NCBI GenBank assembly: GCA_003486725.1
Contig: DNGD01000259.1
Coordinates: 1-7,713, forward strand
DNA length: 7,713 nt
From: Rhodospirillaceae bacterium
Lineage (GTDB): Bacteria > Pseudomonadota > Alphaproteobacteria > UBA9219
Reading direction: 5' to 3'
The translations under genes were made by a program, and so were the position numbers. A model generated the notes under the pieces. The model searched no databases, was not told the DNA's origin, and saw only the letters and a program-made list of their open reading frames with translations. Of the stretch, positions 1 to 6,979 are shown piece after piece (positions within the stretch are counted from its first letter, which is position 1; every line of letters starts with the position of its first letter).

Positions 1-352
1 CCATCACACGCGTGGCCGTAAGGCCGAGGCTGGTTAGGCACAGCCCCACCAGCGCGAGAACCAGCGCGTAATGCTCGATCATCGCAAAAGCGGCCAAGCG
101 CCCGACCAAAAGCAACAGCCCCGCACCCGCCAGTGCGACAACGCCAAGCCATGAGGCGCGCAGAGGCGGCTTGGCCTCGGCAAGACGATGCCACGCCAGA
201 AACGCGGCGATCAGCGGGATCAAAACGCCGTGGCTGTATTCATCGGTTTGCCACGCGGCCCACAGCCCAGAAAGAGAACCGGAGAAGGCAACAAGCGTCA
301 AGGCAAGCGCTGTCGCCAAAAAGCCAAAGCCCGTGAGCGCGTTTTTGTTCAT
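1..352 (-). CDS. Exosortase-family membrane protein, 3' end cut by window edge
   Basis: The frame opens with ATG at 352 and stays open for 117 codons to the left edge. The translation begins MNKNALTGFG and is strongly hydrophobic, with likely membrane segments near residues 5-24, 42-55, 69-91 and 95-113. Residues 30-56 match the N-terminal signature of exosortases (EpsH/Xrt family): a tryptophan-rich stretch, then DEYSHG (37-42), LIPLI (44-48) and W54-H-R56. Exosortases are multi-pass inner-membrane cysteine transpeptidases that cleave PEP-CTERM-like C-terminal tails of exported proteins; the catalytic Cys, Arg and His lie further C-terminal and are not visible. The start is supported by AAGGGA eight bases upstream and by a 4-base ATGA overlap with the preceding GT2 gene, implying translational coupling. 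The motif resembles XrtD (VPLPA-CTERM type), but the subtype is a guess. Fusion to an EpsI-like domain cannot be excluded. The family call is confident. Confidence 0.85.
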   Translation of the reverse strand, partial: MNKNALTGFGFLATALALTLVAFSGSLSGLWAAWQTDEYSHGVLIPLIAAFLAWHRLAEAKPPLRASWLGVVALAGAGLLLLVGRLAAFAMIEHYALVLALVGLCLTSLGLTATRVM

Positions 353-1320
353 CTCCCAATTCCCTTCACCGCGCGGGCGGAGCGCAAAACAAGCTGCCCC
401 CATAATTCTCTTATCAGATAGAACGGCACGGGATAAGGCCGCGCAAAGCAGGCTGCCGCCGCGCGGACATCCCGCGCCTTCACGGCATTAATCAGCAACC
501 GCCACTGCAAGCGGCAATCGACACTGCGGTAATGCGCACGCAGCGCCGCATGATCCGCCGCGCACAGCCCCTCGATCCGCGCCAAATCCTCATCACAATC
601 GCGCAGAACCTGCAAATCATGTTCGCTGTGTTGGCCGCTCAGCGAGTTCGCGCGCACGACAGACACATAGCCCGCTTCGGGCAGCAGCAACAGCCGGGCG
701 CCGTGCGCGAGAGCGCGGGCGTAAAGTTCATAATCCTCGCCGAGGCGCATATCTTCGCGGTAATGGATGTTGTGAGCCTCAAGGAACGAGCGGCGCATGA
801 GGGGTTTGATAAAGCCGAGTTCTCCACGATTACGGCCTCGGCGCGTCACGTTAGACGCCACAAATGTGGTAAAATCTATGGTTCTTGGCGCGGTAAAGGT
901 AGTGTTATCGAGCAGTTTTTGCCGCCCCTCCATCTCCCGCCCAGCCACTTCGCGCAGCATATTGTCGGCAATCATGTCGGCGGCATCCGTATGCGCGAGC
1001 ATCGCCGCGATCCGCCCCGCCACAAAGTAATCGTCCGCGTCCAGAATGCCGACCCAAGCGGTCTCGGACGGCAGAGCACTTTCGGCGAGCGCACGGTTGC
1101 GCGCGGCGGAAGGCCCCATATTGCCCGGCTGCACGAGAACCTTAAGCCGCCCGCTGCCATCATCGGCGGCGCGAGCGACCTCTACGGTATTGTCGGTGGA
1201 GGCGTCATCCACCACGATGACCTCAGCCACCTCTTTTTCCGCGAGCGCGGAACGCACCGCCCGCGCAATCGTCGCAGAAGCGTTATAGGCGGGGATCAGG
1301 AGGGTGAGAGAGGGGGTCAT
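349..1320 (-). CDS. GT2 family glycosyltransferase (ExoO-like), 323 aa
   Basis: This is a cytoplasmic family 2 (GT-A fold, inverting) glycosyltransferase that would add one sugar from a nucleotide-sugar donor to the growing lipid-linked oligosaccharide. Visible motifs are LLIPAYN (7-13) at the first beta strand, VVDDAS (36-41) for nucleotide binding, NMGPSAARN (67-75), the metal-binding DADD (94-97) and the acceptor-side GEDYELY (194-200), whose acidic residues include the presumed base. The pattern GFIKPLMRR followed by GEDY is reminiscent of succinoglycan transferase ExoO, but the sugar and linkage cannot be read from sequence. ATG at 1320 overlaps the upstream TGA as ATGA. No clear Shine-Dalgarno precedes it, so translation probably relies on coupling. 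An in-frame ATG at 1443 would add 41 residues without GT2 character inside the upstream gene, so it was not used. This gene is markedly more GC-rich than the genes upstream. Confidence 0.9.
   Translation of the reverse strand: MTPSLTLLIPAYNASATIARAVRSALAEKEVAEVIVVDDASTDNTVEVARAADDGSGRLKVLVQPGNMGPSAARNRALAESALPSETAWVGILDADDYFVAGRIAAMLAHTDAADMIADNMLREVAGREMEGRQKLLDNTTFTAPRTIDFTTFVASNVTRRGRNRGELGFIKPLMRRSFLEAHNIHYREDMRLGEDYELYARALAHGARLLLLPEAGYVSVVRANSLSGQHSEHDLQVLRDCDEDLARIEGLCAADHAALRAHYRSVDCRLQWRLLINAVKARDVRAAAACFARPYPVPFYLIRELWGQLVLRSARAVKGIGR
361..366 (-). promoter_or_regulatory. Ribosome binding site of the exosortase gene
   Basis: AAGGGA on the minus strand ends eight bases before the exosortase ATG at 352. 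It lies in the last codons of the upstream GT2 gene and supports this start together with the ATGA overlap. Confidence 0.6.
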
Positions 1321-2492
1321 TTCACTATTGCCCGCAACAAGCGCTTTACCGTGCCACTCCATCCAAAAATGCGGAGCATTAGGCGTAATCTTAGAACGGC
1401 GCCCGATATCTCGCCCTTGCAAATGTCCCGCTTCATGTGCCAAGGCAATGCCCCAAATGCCTCATGAACAACACTTTTAACATAGGGCAATTTAAGGCAG
1501 CCTGCCCGCATGGCCGTTGTTGCCTTCGTGTTCTGTAGCAATAAAGTTAAGCACAGGGTGTTTCCGGCCGCGCCAAGAAACAGCGCCAACTCTTCTTTGC
1601 TTGGTGCTTCATCGGACAAATCATTCGCTTCTTGTAAGTCCTCGACAACCTCCACCCATAGTCCGCGATGTGCGGAAACACTGGCGCGTTCCAAATAGGC
1701 TGCGCGTTTGGCCAGAGTGGCCTCCCACCGTTTTGCAACGGTGGGTGTGAATTCTTGAATGTCCATCTCCTTGCGCAATTCTGAAAGCACCTTGCCTTCA
1801 TACTCCATCCATTTTCTGTCTCTCTCGTTTTCAGAAAACGAAACTGTAGCGCTTCCCCTGACCCCACCATGCTGACGCACATGATAAACAACATGGGGAA
1901 CGTGAACGGCGCTTCCTTTTCTGGCCAAGCGAATAGCCATGTCATAATCCTGCGATCTAACTAAATCTTCACGAAAACCACCGACTTCTTGATACAAACT
2001 GGCGCGCACCAAACAGGTGTTAAGCGATGTAAACATGCCCTCAAGAAATCGGATCAAAACGTTGGGTTCATCAGTCCGCGCATAGCTTGCCTGTTTGAAC
2101 AACATGCGTTGCGGATCCTCATGTTGAAATTCCAGATAATCGCCATAAACAAAACCAGCCGCTGGATTAGCATCCAACGCCTCGACCAATCGCGACAATG
2201 CCTCGGGCGGCAAAAGATCATCATCATCGCAAATCAATATATAATCCGAGCGGCAACAAGCCATCCCTGCATTCATCGCCTTGGCCTTGCCTCCGTTCAC
2301 TTTGGATATATAAGTGAGCTTATCACCATAGGACGCGACAATATCAGACGTGTCGTCGATAGACCCATCATTAACAACGATGATTTGGTTTGGCCGGTAG
2401 GACTGCGCCAACACGCTATCAATCGCCTCGCGCAGCAAAGCGGAGCGATTATAGGTTGGAATAATAACGGCAATCGTTCTTTTCTGGTTCAT
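1317..2492 (-). CDS. GT2 family glycosyltransferase with long C-terminal extension, 391 aa
   Basis: A family 2 glycosyltransferase domain fills about residues 5-215: AVIIPTYNRS (8-17), VVNDGS (39-44), NGGKAKAMNAG (66-76), the metal-binding run DDDD (89-92) and SQDYDMAIRLA (180-190), where Q-D stands in for the usual E-D. It should transfer a sugar to the oligosaccharide precursor at the cytoplasmic face. Residues 220-391 form an extension without a motif I recognise; it contains charged, probably helical segments and ends in a basic stretch near 365-391. The start at 2492 (MNQKRTIAVI) places the first beta strand at the usual distance from the N-terminus and has AGGA four bases upstream. ATGs at 2504 and 2513 are alternatives, the latter with AAGGA three bases upstream, giving up to 398 residues. 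The gap to the preceding stop is 27 bases, or 6 with the longest start. The stop overlaps the next start as ATGA. Confidence 0.9.
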   Translation of the reverse strand: MNQKRTIAVIIPTYNRSALLREAIDSVLAQSYRPNQIIVVNDGSIDDTSDIVASYGDKLTYISKVNGGKAKAMNAGMACCRSDYILICDDDDLLPPEALSRLVEALDANPAAGFVYGDYLEFQHEDPQRMLFKQASYARTDEPNVLIRFLEGMFTSLNTCLVRASLYQEVGGFREDLVRSQDYDMAIRLARKGSAVHVPHVVYHVRQHGGVRGSATVSFSENERDRKWMEYEGKVLSELRKEMDIQEFTPTVAKRWEATLAKRAAYLERASVSAHRGLWVEVVEDLQEANDLSDEAPSKEELALFLGAAGNTLCLTLLLQNTKATTAMRAGCLKLPYVKSVVHEAFGALPWHMKRDICKGEISGAVLRLRLMLRIFGWSGTVKRLLRAIVK

Positions 2493-2519
2493 CGCTTCCT
2501 GCATAATCTGCATCCATCC

Positions 2520-3527
2520 TTATTCACTTTGTGGTTTGTACAAACGCAAGGGATACAAAACCATTACATACAAAACACACATAGGATACCAGCGCCAGAA
2601 AGTGGGGTCTTGACGAACCATGGTGCGCAATTCCTGTGGCCATTTTTCACGATATTTCAGAAAGTATCGGACTGTCAAAAAAGCAAAATCCCTTTGAATG
2701 CTCTTTGTCTCGGCCAATAAATAATTTTGATTATCGGGCGACAGTTTCAGGTTTTTTTTGAACTCATAAAGCGCCCGAATTTCCGCAGCATAACGGATTA
2801 GATGGCCTGAATCACTCCAGTCATACCTTCCATTGCATATGTTCACGCCTTCACCACAAACAACCAGCCCTTGTGTGTTGCAACACAAACGCTGACTATG
2901 TCCAATAACCTGTAACAAGAACAGGCGATCTTCTCCGGCCATTCGGAGCAGTGGGCTAAACGTGACGTCAAGTGTATTTTTTCTACAGCAAACAACTGTC
3001 GATATTTGTGTAACAAACTTTCTTAAAAAATAATCAACAAACGCCTTCTTCTCTATCTCATAAAGGCCTTCACGAATAAGGCGCCCATTCTCCGCGATGA
3101 ACGCGAAATAGTCCGCGGCCGACTTAAAATTGCTTTCATGGTGTCCCACGCGTTTATTATCACAAAAATAAAAATCATACCCCTGCTCCAATGCGGCGAG
3201 GGCTGTTGGTAGATGCTGCGGGTCCCAAATATCATCAGAGTCTAAAAAGGAAATATACGTCGTATCCTCGCTCACCGCACGAAGGCCGGTATTGCGAGCG
3301 GCGGCAACGCCGCCATTGGGTTGTGTGATCAGATTCAAATGAAACGGCGGCACAAAAACCAGCCCCTCAATCTCGCCTTGTGGTGGGATGGGGGAGCCAT
3401 CATCAACAACAATCACCTCCACCCGCACATCGGACGCAACCTGCTGCGCCAGTACCGATGCCAGTGCACGGCGCAAGATGCCTTCCTCTCTCTGATAATA
3501 TGGGATGATGATAGATACTTTTGTCAT
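2520..3527 (-). CDS. GT2 family glycosyltransferase, 335 aa
   Basis: This is a family 2 glycosyltransferase acting in the cytoplasm on a lipid-linked acceptor. Motifs in order are VSIIIPYYQRE (4-14), VIVVDDGS (38-45), QPNGGVAAARN (69-79), the metal-binding LDSDD (95-99) and AGEDRLFL (197-204), the acceptor-side acidic motif. The C-terminal segment WYPMCVLYVMVLYPLRLY (313-330) is hydrophobic and may associate with the membrane. The start at 3527 is preceded by AGGGA six bases upstream and puts the first beta strand at residues 4-10. A longer frame from 3575 would add 16 residues and run into the preceding pyruvyl transferase gene, so it is less likely. The gap to that gene is 17 bases. The gene is AT-richer than the GT2 gene at 349-1320, which hints at separate origin. 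Donor and acceptor are not predictable. Confidence 0.9.
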   Translation of the reverse strand: MTKVSIIIPYYQREEGILRRALASVLAQQVASDVRVEVIVVDDGSPIPPQGEIEGLVFVPPFHLNLITQPNGGVAAARNTGLRAVSEDTTYISFLDSDDIWDPQHLPTALAALEQGYDFYFCDNKRVGHHESNFKSAADYFAFIAENGRLIREGLYEIEKKAFVDYFLRKFVTQISTVVCCRKNTLDVTFSPLLRMAGEDRLFLLQVIGHSQRLCCNTQGLVVCGEGVNICNGRYDWSDSGHLIRYAAEIRALYEFKKNLKLSPDNQNYLLAETKSIQRDFAFLTVRYFLKYREKWPQELRTMVRQDPTFWRWYPMCVLYVMVLYPLRLYKPQSE

Positions 3528-3544
3528 AACACTTCCCTTTTCGT

Positions 3545-4501
3545 TCACATCTTTACAGAAAACTGATTTTTCCATGCGCTAATTTTAGCGAACGGCATTG
3601 TGATTGATGTGGCAATCGAATTTTTGATTTTTTGTCCAAGGCCTTCAATGTCTGACCTTGGTACCGTCGGGAGATTGGTATCTTTGGCAATCTCGGTGGC
3701 GCGGTTGTCGATTTGCAAAATAAGCGACCTTCTTTTGTATTGCAGCGCCCTGATCCCGCCATGAAGACGCGTGCCAATGTGATCGACATCCTCGGCACGC
3801 AAAACATCATTATATTTTGAAAGGCTCGATCCTAAAATGACAAATCGCGCCGGATCGGCAATCGACGCCAAATACGCCGCATCATCATACATTTGCGGCC
3901 AGAAATAAACCTTGTCGTACTCTTTGCAAACCGCCTCAATCCAGCGACGATCCACTTCCTGCGACTTGGCGTAACCGGTCACAGTTATAATGGCATGAGG
4001 CGCTTTTTCCTTTGGAATCGCCGCACAATGCTCCGGCGTTAACCTCCACATCGTCGGGCAGCCTGTATTAACGACATTGGAAATCCCCATCTGGATTAAT
4101 TTCTGGCGCGTATATTCGTCTCTGACTGAATGAGAATATTTATTCTTAAATAGGTGCCAGAACACAAGCGCCGTCAAGGGGTCTGGCGATTTTGTATATC
4201 GCTGCCAACCGACACCCAGCAAAAGGGGATGGCCGATTTTCCAAAAATCATACGCATGGAGCTTCCACTGATTATGATAAAAGGCATTCGGGCACAGGAT
4301 GTTCGACCCCCCAACAAAGGACATTTCAGCCTTTTTCGCAATTCTACGCCCCATCTTCCCGATATAATCATGCGTCGGAAGTCGCGTAAAGAATCCGTCT
4401 GGAAACACGTCCATCAGCTCAAGAAGCACGGCGTCCATAATAATGTCGTCCCCGACATTATCGGTTGCCACACTAGTATCAAAAACGGTGATGTTTTTCA
4501 T
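3545..4501 (-). CDS. Polysaccharide pyruvyl transferase family protein, 318 aa
   Basis: The protein matches the polysaccharide pyruvyl transferase family (CsaB/WcaK-like). Such enzymes transfer a pyruvyl group from phosphoenolpyruvate to a sugar, giving an acidic ketal on an exopolysaccharide or cell-wall polymer. Visible features are TDNVGDDII (13-21) near the N-terminus, FVGGSNIL (62-69), SVRDEYTRQKL (125-135), the C-terminal signature GTRLHGGIRALQ (243-254) with its Arg-Leu-His, and IDNRATE (264-270). Length is normal for a single-domain member and there is no signal peptide, so it acts in the cytoplasm before the unit is flipped. ATG at 4501 overlaps the stop of the flippase gene as ATGA and has AAGG-type sequences just upstream. 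An in-frame ATG at 4675 would add 58 unrelated residues within the flippase gene and was rejected. Some family members have other or unknown activities, so the exact reaction is inferred from family and context. Confidence 0.87.
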   Translation of the reverse strand: MKNITVFDTSVATDNVGDDIIMDAVLLELMDVFPDGFFTRLPTHDYIGKMGRRIAKKAEMSFVGGSNILCPNAFYHNQWKLHAYDFWKIGHPLLLGVGWQRYTKSPDPLTALVFWHLFKNKYSHSVRDEYTRQKLIQMGISNVVNTGCPTMWRLTPEHCAAIPKEKAPHAIITVTGYAKSQEVDRRWIEAVCKEYDKVYFWPQMYDDAAYLASIADPARFVILGSSLSKYNDVLRAEDVDHIGTRLHGGIRALQYKRRSLILQIDNRATEIAKDTNLPTVPRSDIEGLGQKIKNSIATSITMPFAKISAWKNQFSVKM

Positions 4502-6018
4502 GATACCTTTTTCCTTATCAAAGATTGCAGAAGAAACCGCCATGACAGCCTGATTGTTTCCCTCCCCGCAGGGAATAAACAGACAATCAACAGCGAAATT
4601 ATATAGGCCAAAAGCCCGCTCACAGGCAGAACGACCCAACGGGAAAGATCGCCCACAAAGGGCATCGCGCCCCACAATACTATGCCAGCAACAACGCTCC
4701 CCACAAATTGTGGGGAAAGAGCCACCACAATATCACGCATATTCACAGGGCCTCTGCGGCCTGCGGCCCACCAGGCATAGGGAACGCGCAGGAACTCGCT
4801 GGCCGCATAACCGACGGCTACACCGAACGCGCCATAAGGCAGACCGACCACAAAACCAAGGATGCAGAGCACCGTGTTAACGGCCCCCCAACGCACATAA
4901 TCTTTCGCCCGCCCTTGGCTGACAAAAAGCCAACCAACCCCACTCATTGCAACCTGCGCAAAGGACGCCAACGCGAGCGGCTTGAAAATGGCCGCCGCGC
5001 CTTCCCATTGGGCTCCCAAAATGTTGGGGATCAACGTGTCGGCAAAGACCAGTCCCCAGACGATGCCCGGCCATGCCGCTAAAGCCAGTTGGGCTTGTAC
5101 TTTTAAGAATGTCTGACGATAACGCTCCGGTTCTTCTTTCAGGCGGGAAAGGAGGGGCACCATTACTCCGCCCAGCGGCCAAACCACACGCTGCAGCGGA
5201 AAGAGTAAGACTTTATAGGCGCGATCATAAAGCCCCAGCTCATGCCCACCCCACGCATGACCGATCAAGACGTTATCAAAATTGCGCGCAAAAAAGTTCA
5301 TAAAATTGAAACTCGTAATCCCTGCGCCGAACCTCAACATGCCTTTAATCCCTGAAACCTTGCGCGGCCATGAGGGTCTCCAGTTCGAGGCAGCCCATGA
5401 ACCGACCAGAGAGATTACCGTGCCCGCGAGTGTCGCGTAATAAAGAGCCCAATAATCGTGGAAGACCCATGCACAAAGCACCGCAACGGCCAACGAGCCA
5501 ACCGTACTCATCCCATCGATTACGGCGGATTTGGTAAACTCCATACGCCGCGAAAGGAGCGCGCCGTGTTGCCCGCCACTGGAGCCAAGAAAGATCAGCG
5601 CCCCCATCGCGATGGTCAGCGGAACAACGCGCTCATCACCATAATACCACCCGACCAGCGGGCTGATTGCAAAAACCAGCAGGGATAAAATAAGGCCAAC
5701 AAGAATATTAATCCAGAAAAAGGCGTTAATCTCGTCATGGCTGATGCTCGTTTTTTGAATTGTTGCCTGATTAAGTCCCAAGCTCTGAAAGAGAGACACG
5801 AAATAAATGATCGGCGTCACCATCGCCACCACGCCGAAATCAGACGGCGGCAACAAACGCGAGAGCAGCACCACGGACGCGAATGAGCACAGAACCTTGA
5901 TGACCTGTATCACGCCCGTGTTGAGCACGCCCGATCGCAAATGCTTACCGGAGTTGTTGTGAGCGGGGTTGAAGGATGCGTTCATGACTGGTTTTTCCCC
6001 ATTACAACCATGCTCCAT
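4498..6018 (-). CDS. wzx: Wzx-type polysaccharide flippase (MOP superfamily), about 506 aa
   Basis: This is an integral inner-membrane protein of the polysaccharide exporter branch of the MOP superfamily, expected to flip undecaprenyl-linked oligosaccharide units from the cytoplasmic to the periplasmic face. After a polar N-terminus the chain alternates hydrophobic segments across its whole length, consistent with about 12-14 membrane helices. Family-type stretches are LLSRLLPPSDFGVVAMVTP (51-69), RNFDNVLIG (245-253) and LGLYDRAYKV (261-270) followed by LPL/FPL-type sequence; these resemble WzxC-like transporters. Length is typical. The start is ambiguous. ATG at 6018 has AAGGA eight bases upstream and overlaps the GT8 gene by 17 bases. 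ATG at 6024 (508 aa) has the same AAGGA only two bases away. ATG at 5985 (495 aa) lies downstream of a GGGGA sequence and avoids overlap. The stop overlaps the pyruvyl transferase start. Confidence 0.9.
   Translation of the reverse strand: MEHGCNGEKPVMNASFNPAHNNSGKHLRSGVLNTGVIQVIKVLCSFASVVLLSRLLPPSDFGVVAMVTPIIYFVSLFQSLGLNQATIQKTSISHDEINAFFWINILVGLILSLLVFAISPLVGWYYGDERVVPLTIAMGALIFLGSSGGQHGALLSRRMEFTKSAVIDGMSTVGSLAVAVLCAWVFHDYWALYYATLAGTVISLVGSWAASNWRPSWPRKVSGIKGMLRFGAGITSFNFMNFFARNFDNVLIGHAWGGHELGLYDRAYKVLLFPLQRVVWPLGGVMVPLLSRLKEEPERYRQTFLKVQAQLALAAWPGIVWGLVFADTLIPNILGAQWEGAAAIFKPLALASFAQVAMSGVGWLFVSQGRAKDYVRWGAVNTVLCILGFVVGLPYGAFGVAVGYAASEFLRVPYAWWAAGRRGPVNMRDIVVALSPQFVGSVVAGIVLWGAMPFVGDLSRWVVLPVSGLLAYIISLLIVCLFPAGRETIRLSWRFLLQSLIRKKVS
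4698..4716. repeat. 19-base inverted repeat inside the flippase gene
   Basis: Two 9-base arms, TCCCCACAA and TTGTGGGGA, are exact reverse complements around a single central A. The stretch encodes S-P-Q-F-V-G-S (about residues 435-441) in the C-terminal part of the flippase. It may be chance or a weak hairpin; no function is evident. Confidence 0.75.
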
Positions 6019-6979
6019 CCTCATATTCCTTAAATGACATCATTTTCAAAGCAATCCTCGACACAATAGGCCACCGAAGATAGCCGTAGGATTTTTTCGT
6101 TGCCATATTTGCTTTTTTCGCGTCTTCTTGACTAACCCTTTTCAAGGGAAGATTTAAGTCCGCAAGAGATCGCAACTCACCTTGGTAGTGGTCATACCAC
6201 GCTCCCCATGGGTCTATATTGCCCATCCATGGCTTCGGATTTTTTGTAAAGTGAACGATTTTCGGTTCCAGGCAACGATCTGCTCCCCAGATTTTGAATT
6301 GGGTTTGAAAATTCCACTTAACGGACAAGCTTTTTCTTTTATTTGAAACGATAGCGTTCAAAGCACTTTGATCAAAGTGCTTACACAAGTCCATGTGACT
6401 CAAATAGTAGGACAATGCCTCCTTCGAAAGCGTCTTCCACGTGTCTCTTGAAACAGCAAAGACTCCGGCATTGAAATACCCGGCCCCCCGCTTCAAGCCA
6501 AGCGCCGAGAAGTACGAACGAATATCTCCCGTCGTTTTACCAAACCCCATTGAGTGACGAAACGATATTGCATCATCGGCGGCAGCCAAACAACCTTCGG
6601 GGATCTTTGCCTCAATAAGCTCCGTGGGATCCCCTACAATCAACAAGTCACCATCCAGATACACGATCCTCTTGCATTCGGCAGGTAAGAACTCCTCCAT
6701 AAAGAAACGACCAAATGTTCCAAGAGGCGTATATGTTTTTGCGAGATTTCCACTATCAATGGCAGCAAAAACCCGCATGTCCAATGATTGAACACGGATG
6801 CCCTTTGTTAACAATTTTTCATTGCACGCAGCGATGCAATCCTCTGCCACACCAATCGAGAAAATGATGATATCGGCCTTGGACGCAGGGACAAACCGAC
6901 GCAAACTTAATGCCGAAACAAGACTCGGCAATAGAAAATTGATGTCCGATACATAACAAACCGCGCAATCAGTATTCAT
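6002..6979 (-). CDS. GT8 family glycosyltransferase, 325 aa
   Basis: This is a family 8 (GT-A fold, retaining) glycosyltransferase of the LgtC/RfaI/RfaJ type, which typically transfers galactose or glucose to LPS or EPS acceptors. Motifs in order are YVSDINFLLPSLVSALS (9-25) at the nucleotide-binding N-terminus, RFFMEEFLPA (91-100), the metal-binding IVYLDGDLLIVGDPTEL (105-121) with D109-G-D111, GYFNAGVF (167-174), DQSALN (203-208) and HFTKNPKPW (243-251). The last corresponds to the HFxGxxKPW substrate-binding motif, but with Lys in place of Gly. Residues past about 270 are basic, as in other bacterial GT8 proteins that bind membranes peripherally. The start at 6979 is preceded by a G-rich Shine-Dalgarno within the last codons of the upstream gene, with an 11-base overlap. 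The codons for 200-207 sit in a perfect 22-base palindrome, listed separately. Donor and linkage are unknown. Confidence 0.92.
   Translation of the reverse strand: MNTDCAVCYVSDINFLLPSLVSALSLRRFVPASKADIIIFSIGVAEDCIAACNEKLLTKGIRVQSLDMRVFAAIDSGNLAKTYTPLGTFGRFFMEEFLPAECKRIVYLDGDLLIVGDPTELIEAKIPEGCLAAADDAISFRHSMGFGKTTGDIRSYFSALGLKRGAGYFNAGVFAVSRDTWKTLSKEALSYYLSHMDLCKHFDQSALNAIVSNKRKSLSVKWNFQTQFKIWGADRCLEPKIVHFTKNPKPWMGNIDPWGAWYDHYQGELRSLADLNLPLKRVSQEDAKKANMATKKSYGYLRWPIVSRIALKMMSFKEYEDGAWL
6027..6031 (-). promoter_or_regulatory. Ribosome binding site that favours the flippase start at 6018
   Basis: AAGGA on the minus strand lies eight bases before ATG 6018 and only two before ATG 6024. The spacing is normal for the former and too short for the latter, which is why 6018 was chosen. 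The site lies inside the GT8 coding region. Confidence 0.5.
6361..6382. repeat. Perfect 22-base palindrome inside the GT8 gene
   Basis: The 22 bases equal their own reverse complement: arms AAGCACTTT and AAAGTGCTT around a central GATC. In RNA this could fold as a 9-bp stem with a GATC loop. It encodes residues 200-207 of the GT8 protein (K-H-F-D-Q-S-A-L), over the conserved DQSALN motif, so chance constrained by coding is possible. No T-run follows on the minus strand, so it is not a typical intrinsic terminator. Confidence 0.9.

Noticed and set aside
1321..1443. 41-residue N-terminal extension of the GT2 gene at 349-1320
   Set aside because: It overlaps the C-terminal codons of the upstream GT2, lacks GT2 character, and would push the first beta strand far from the N-terminus. 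The ATGA start at 1320 fits much better.
532..1467. Plus-strand open frame of 311 codons
   Set aside because: It lies antisense to the GC-rich GT2 gene and the end of its neighbour. Its translation is rich in Arg, His and Gln without recognisable motifs, typical of a shadow frame in GC-rich DNA.
1825..1841. Short hairpin with 7-base arms around CAG in the 391-residue GT2 gene
   Set aside because: Arms this short with a 3-base loop are expected by chance, it lies in coding sequence, and no T-run follows it, so it is not called a terminator.
1989..2720. Plus-strand open frame of 243 codons
   Set aside because: It runs antisense across two clear GT2 genes and their junction, and shows no domain or plausible start context.
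4502..4675. 58-residue N-terminal extension of the pyruvyl transferase
   Set aside because: It lies entirely within the flippase gene in another frame. The family N-terminus begins at MKNITVF (4501), where an ATGA overlap and a purine-rich ribosome site are present.
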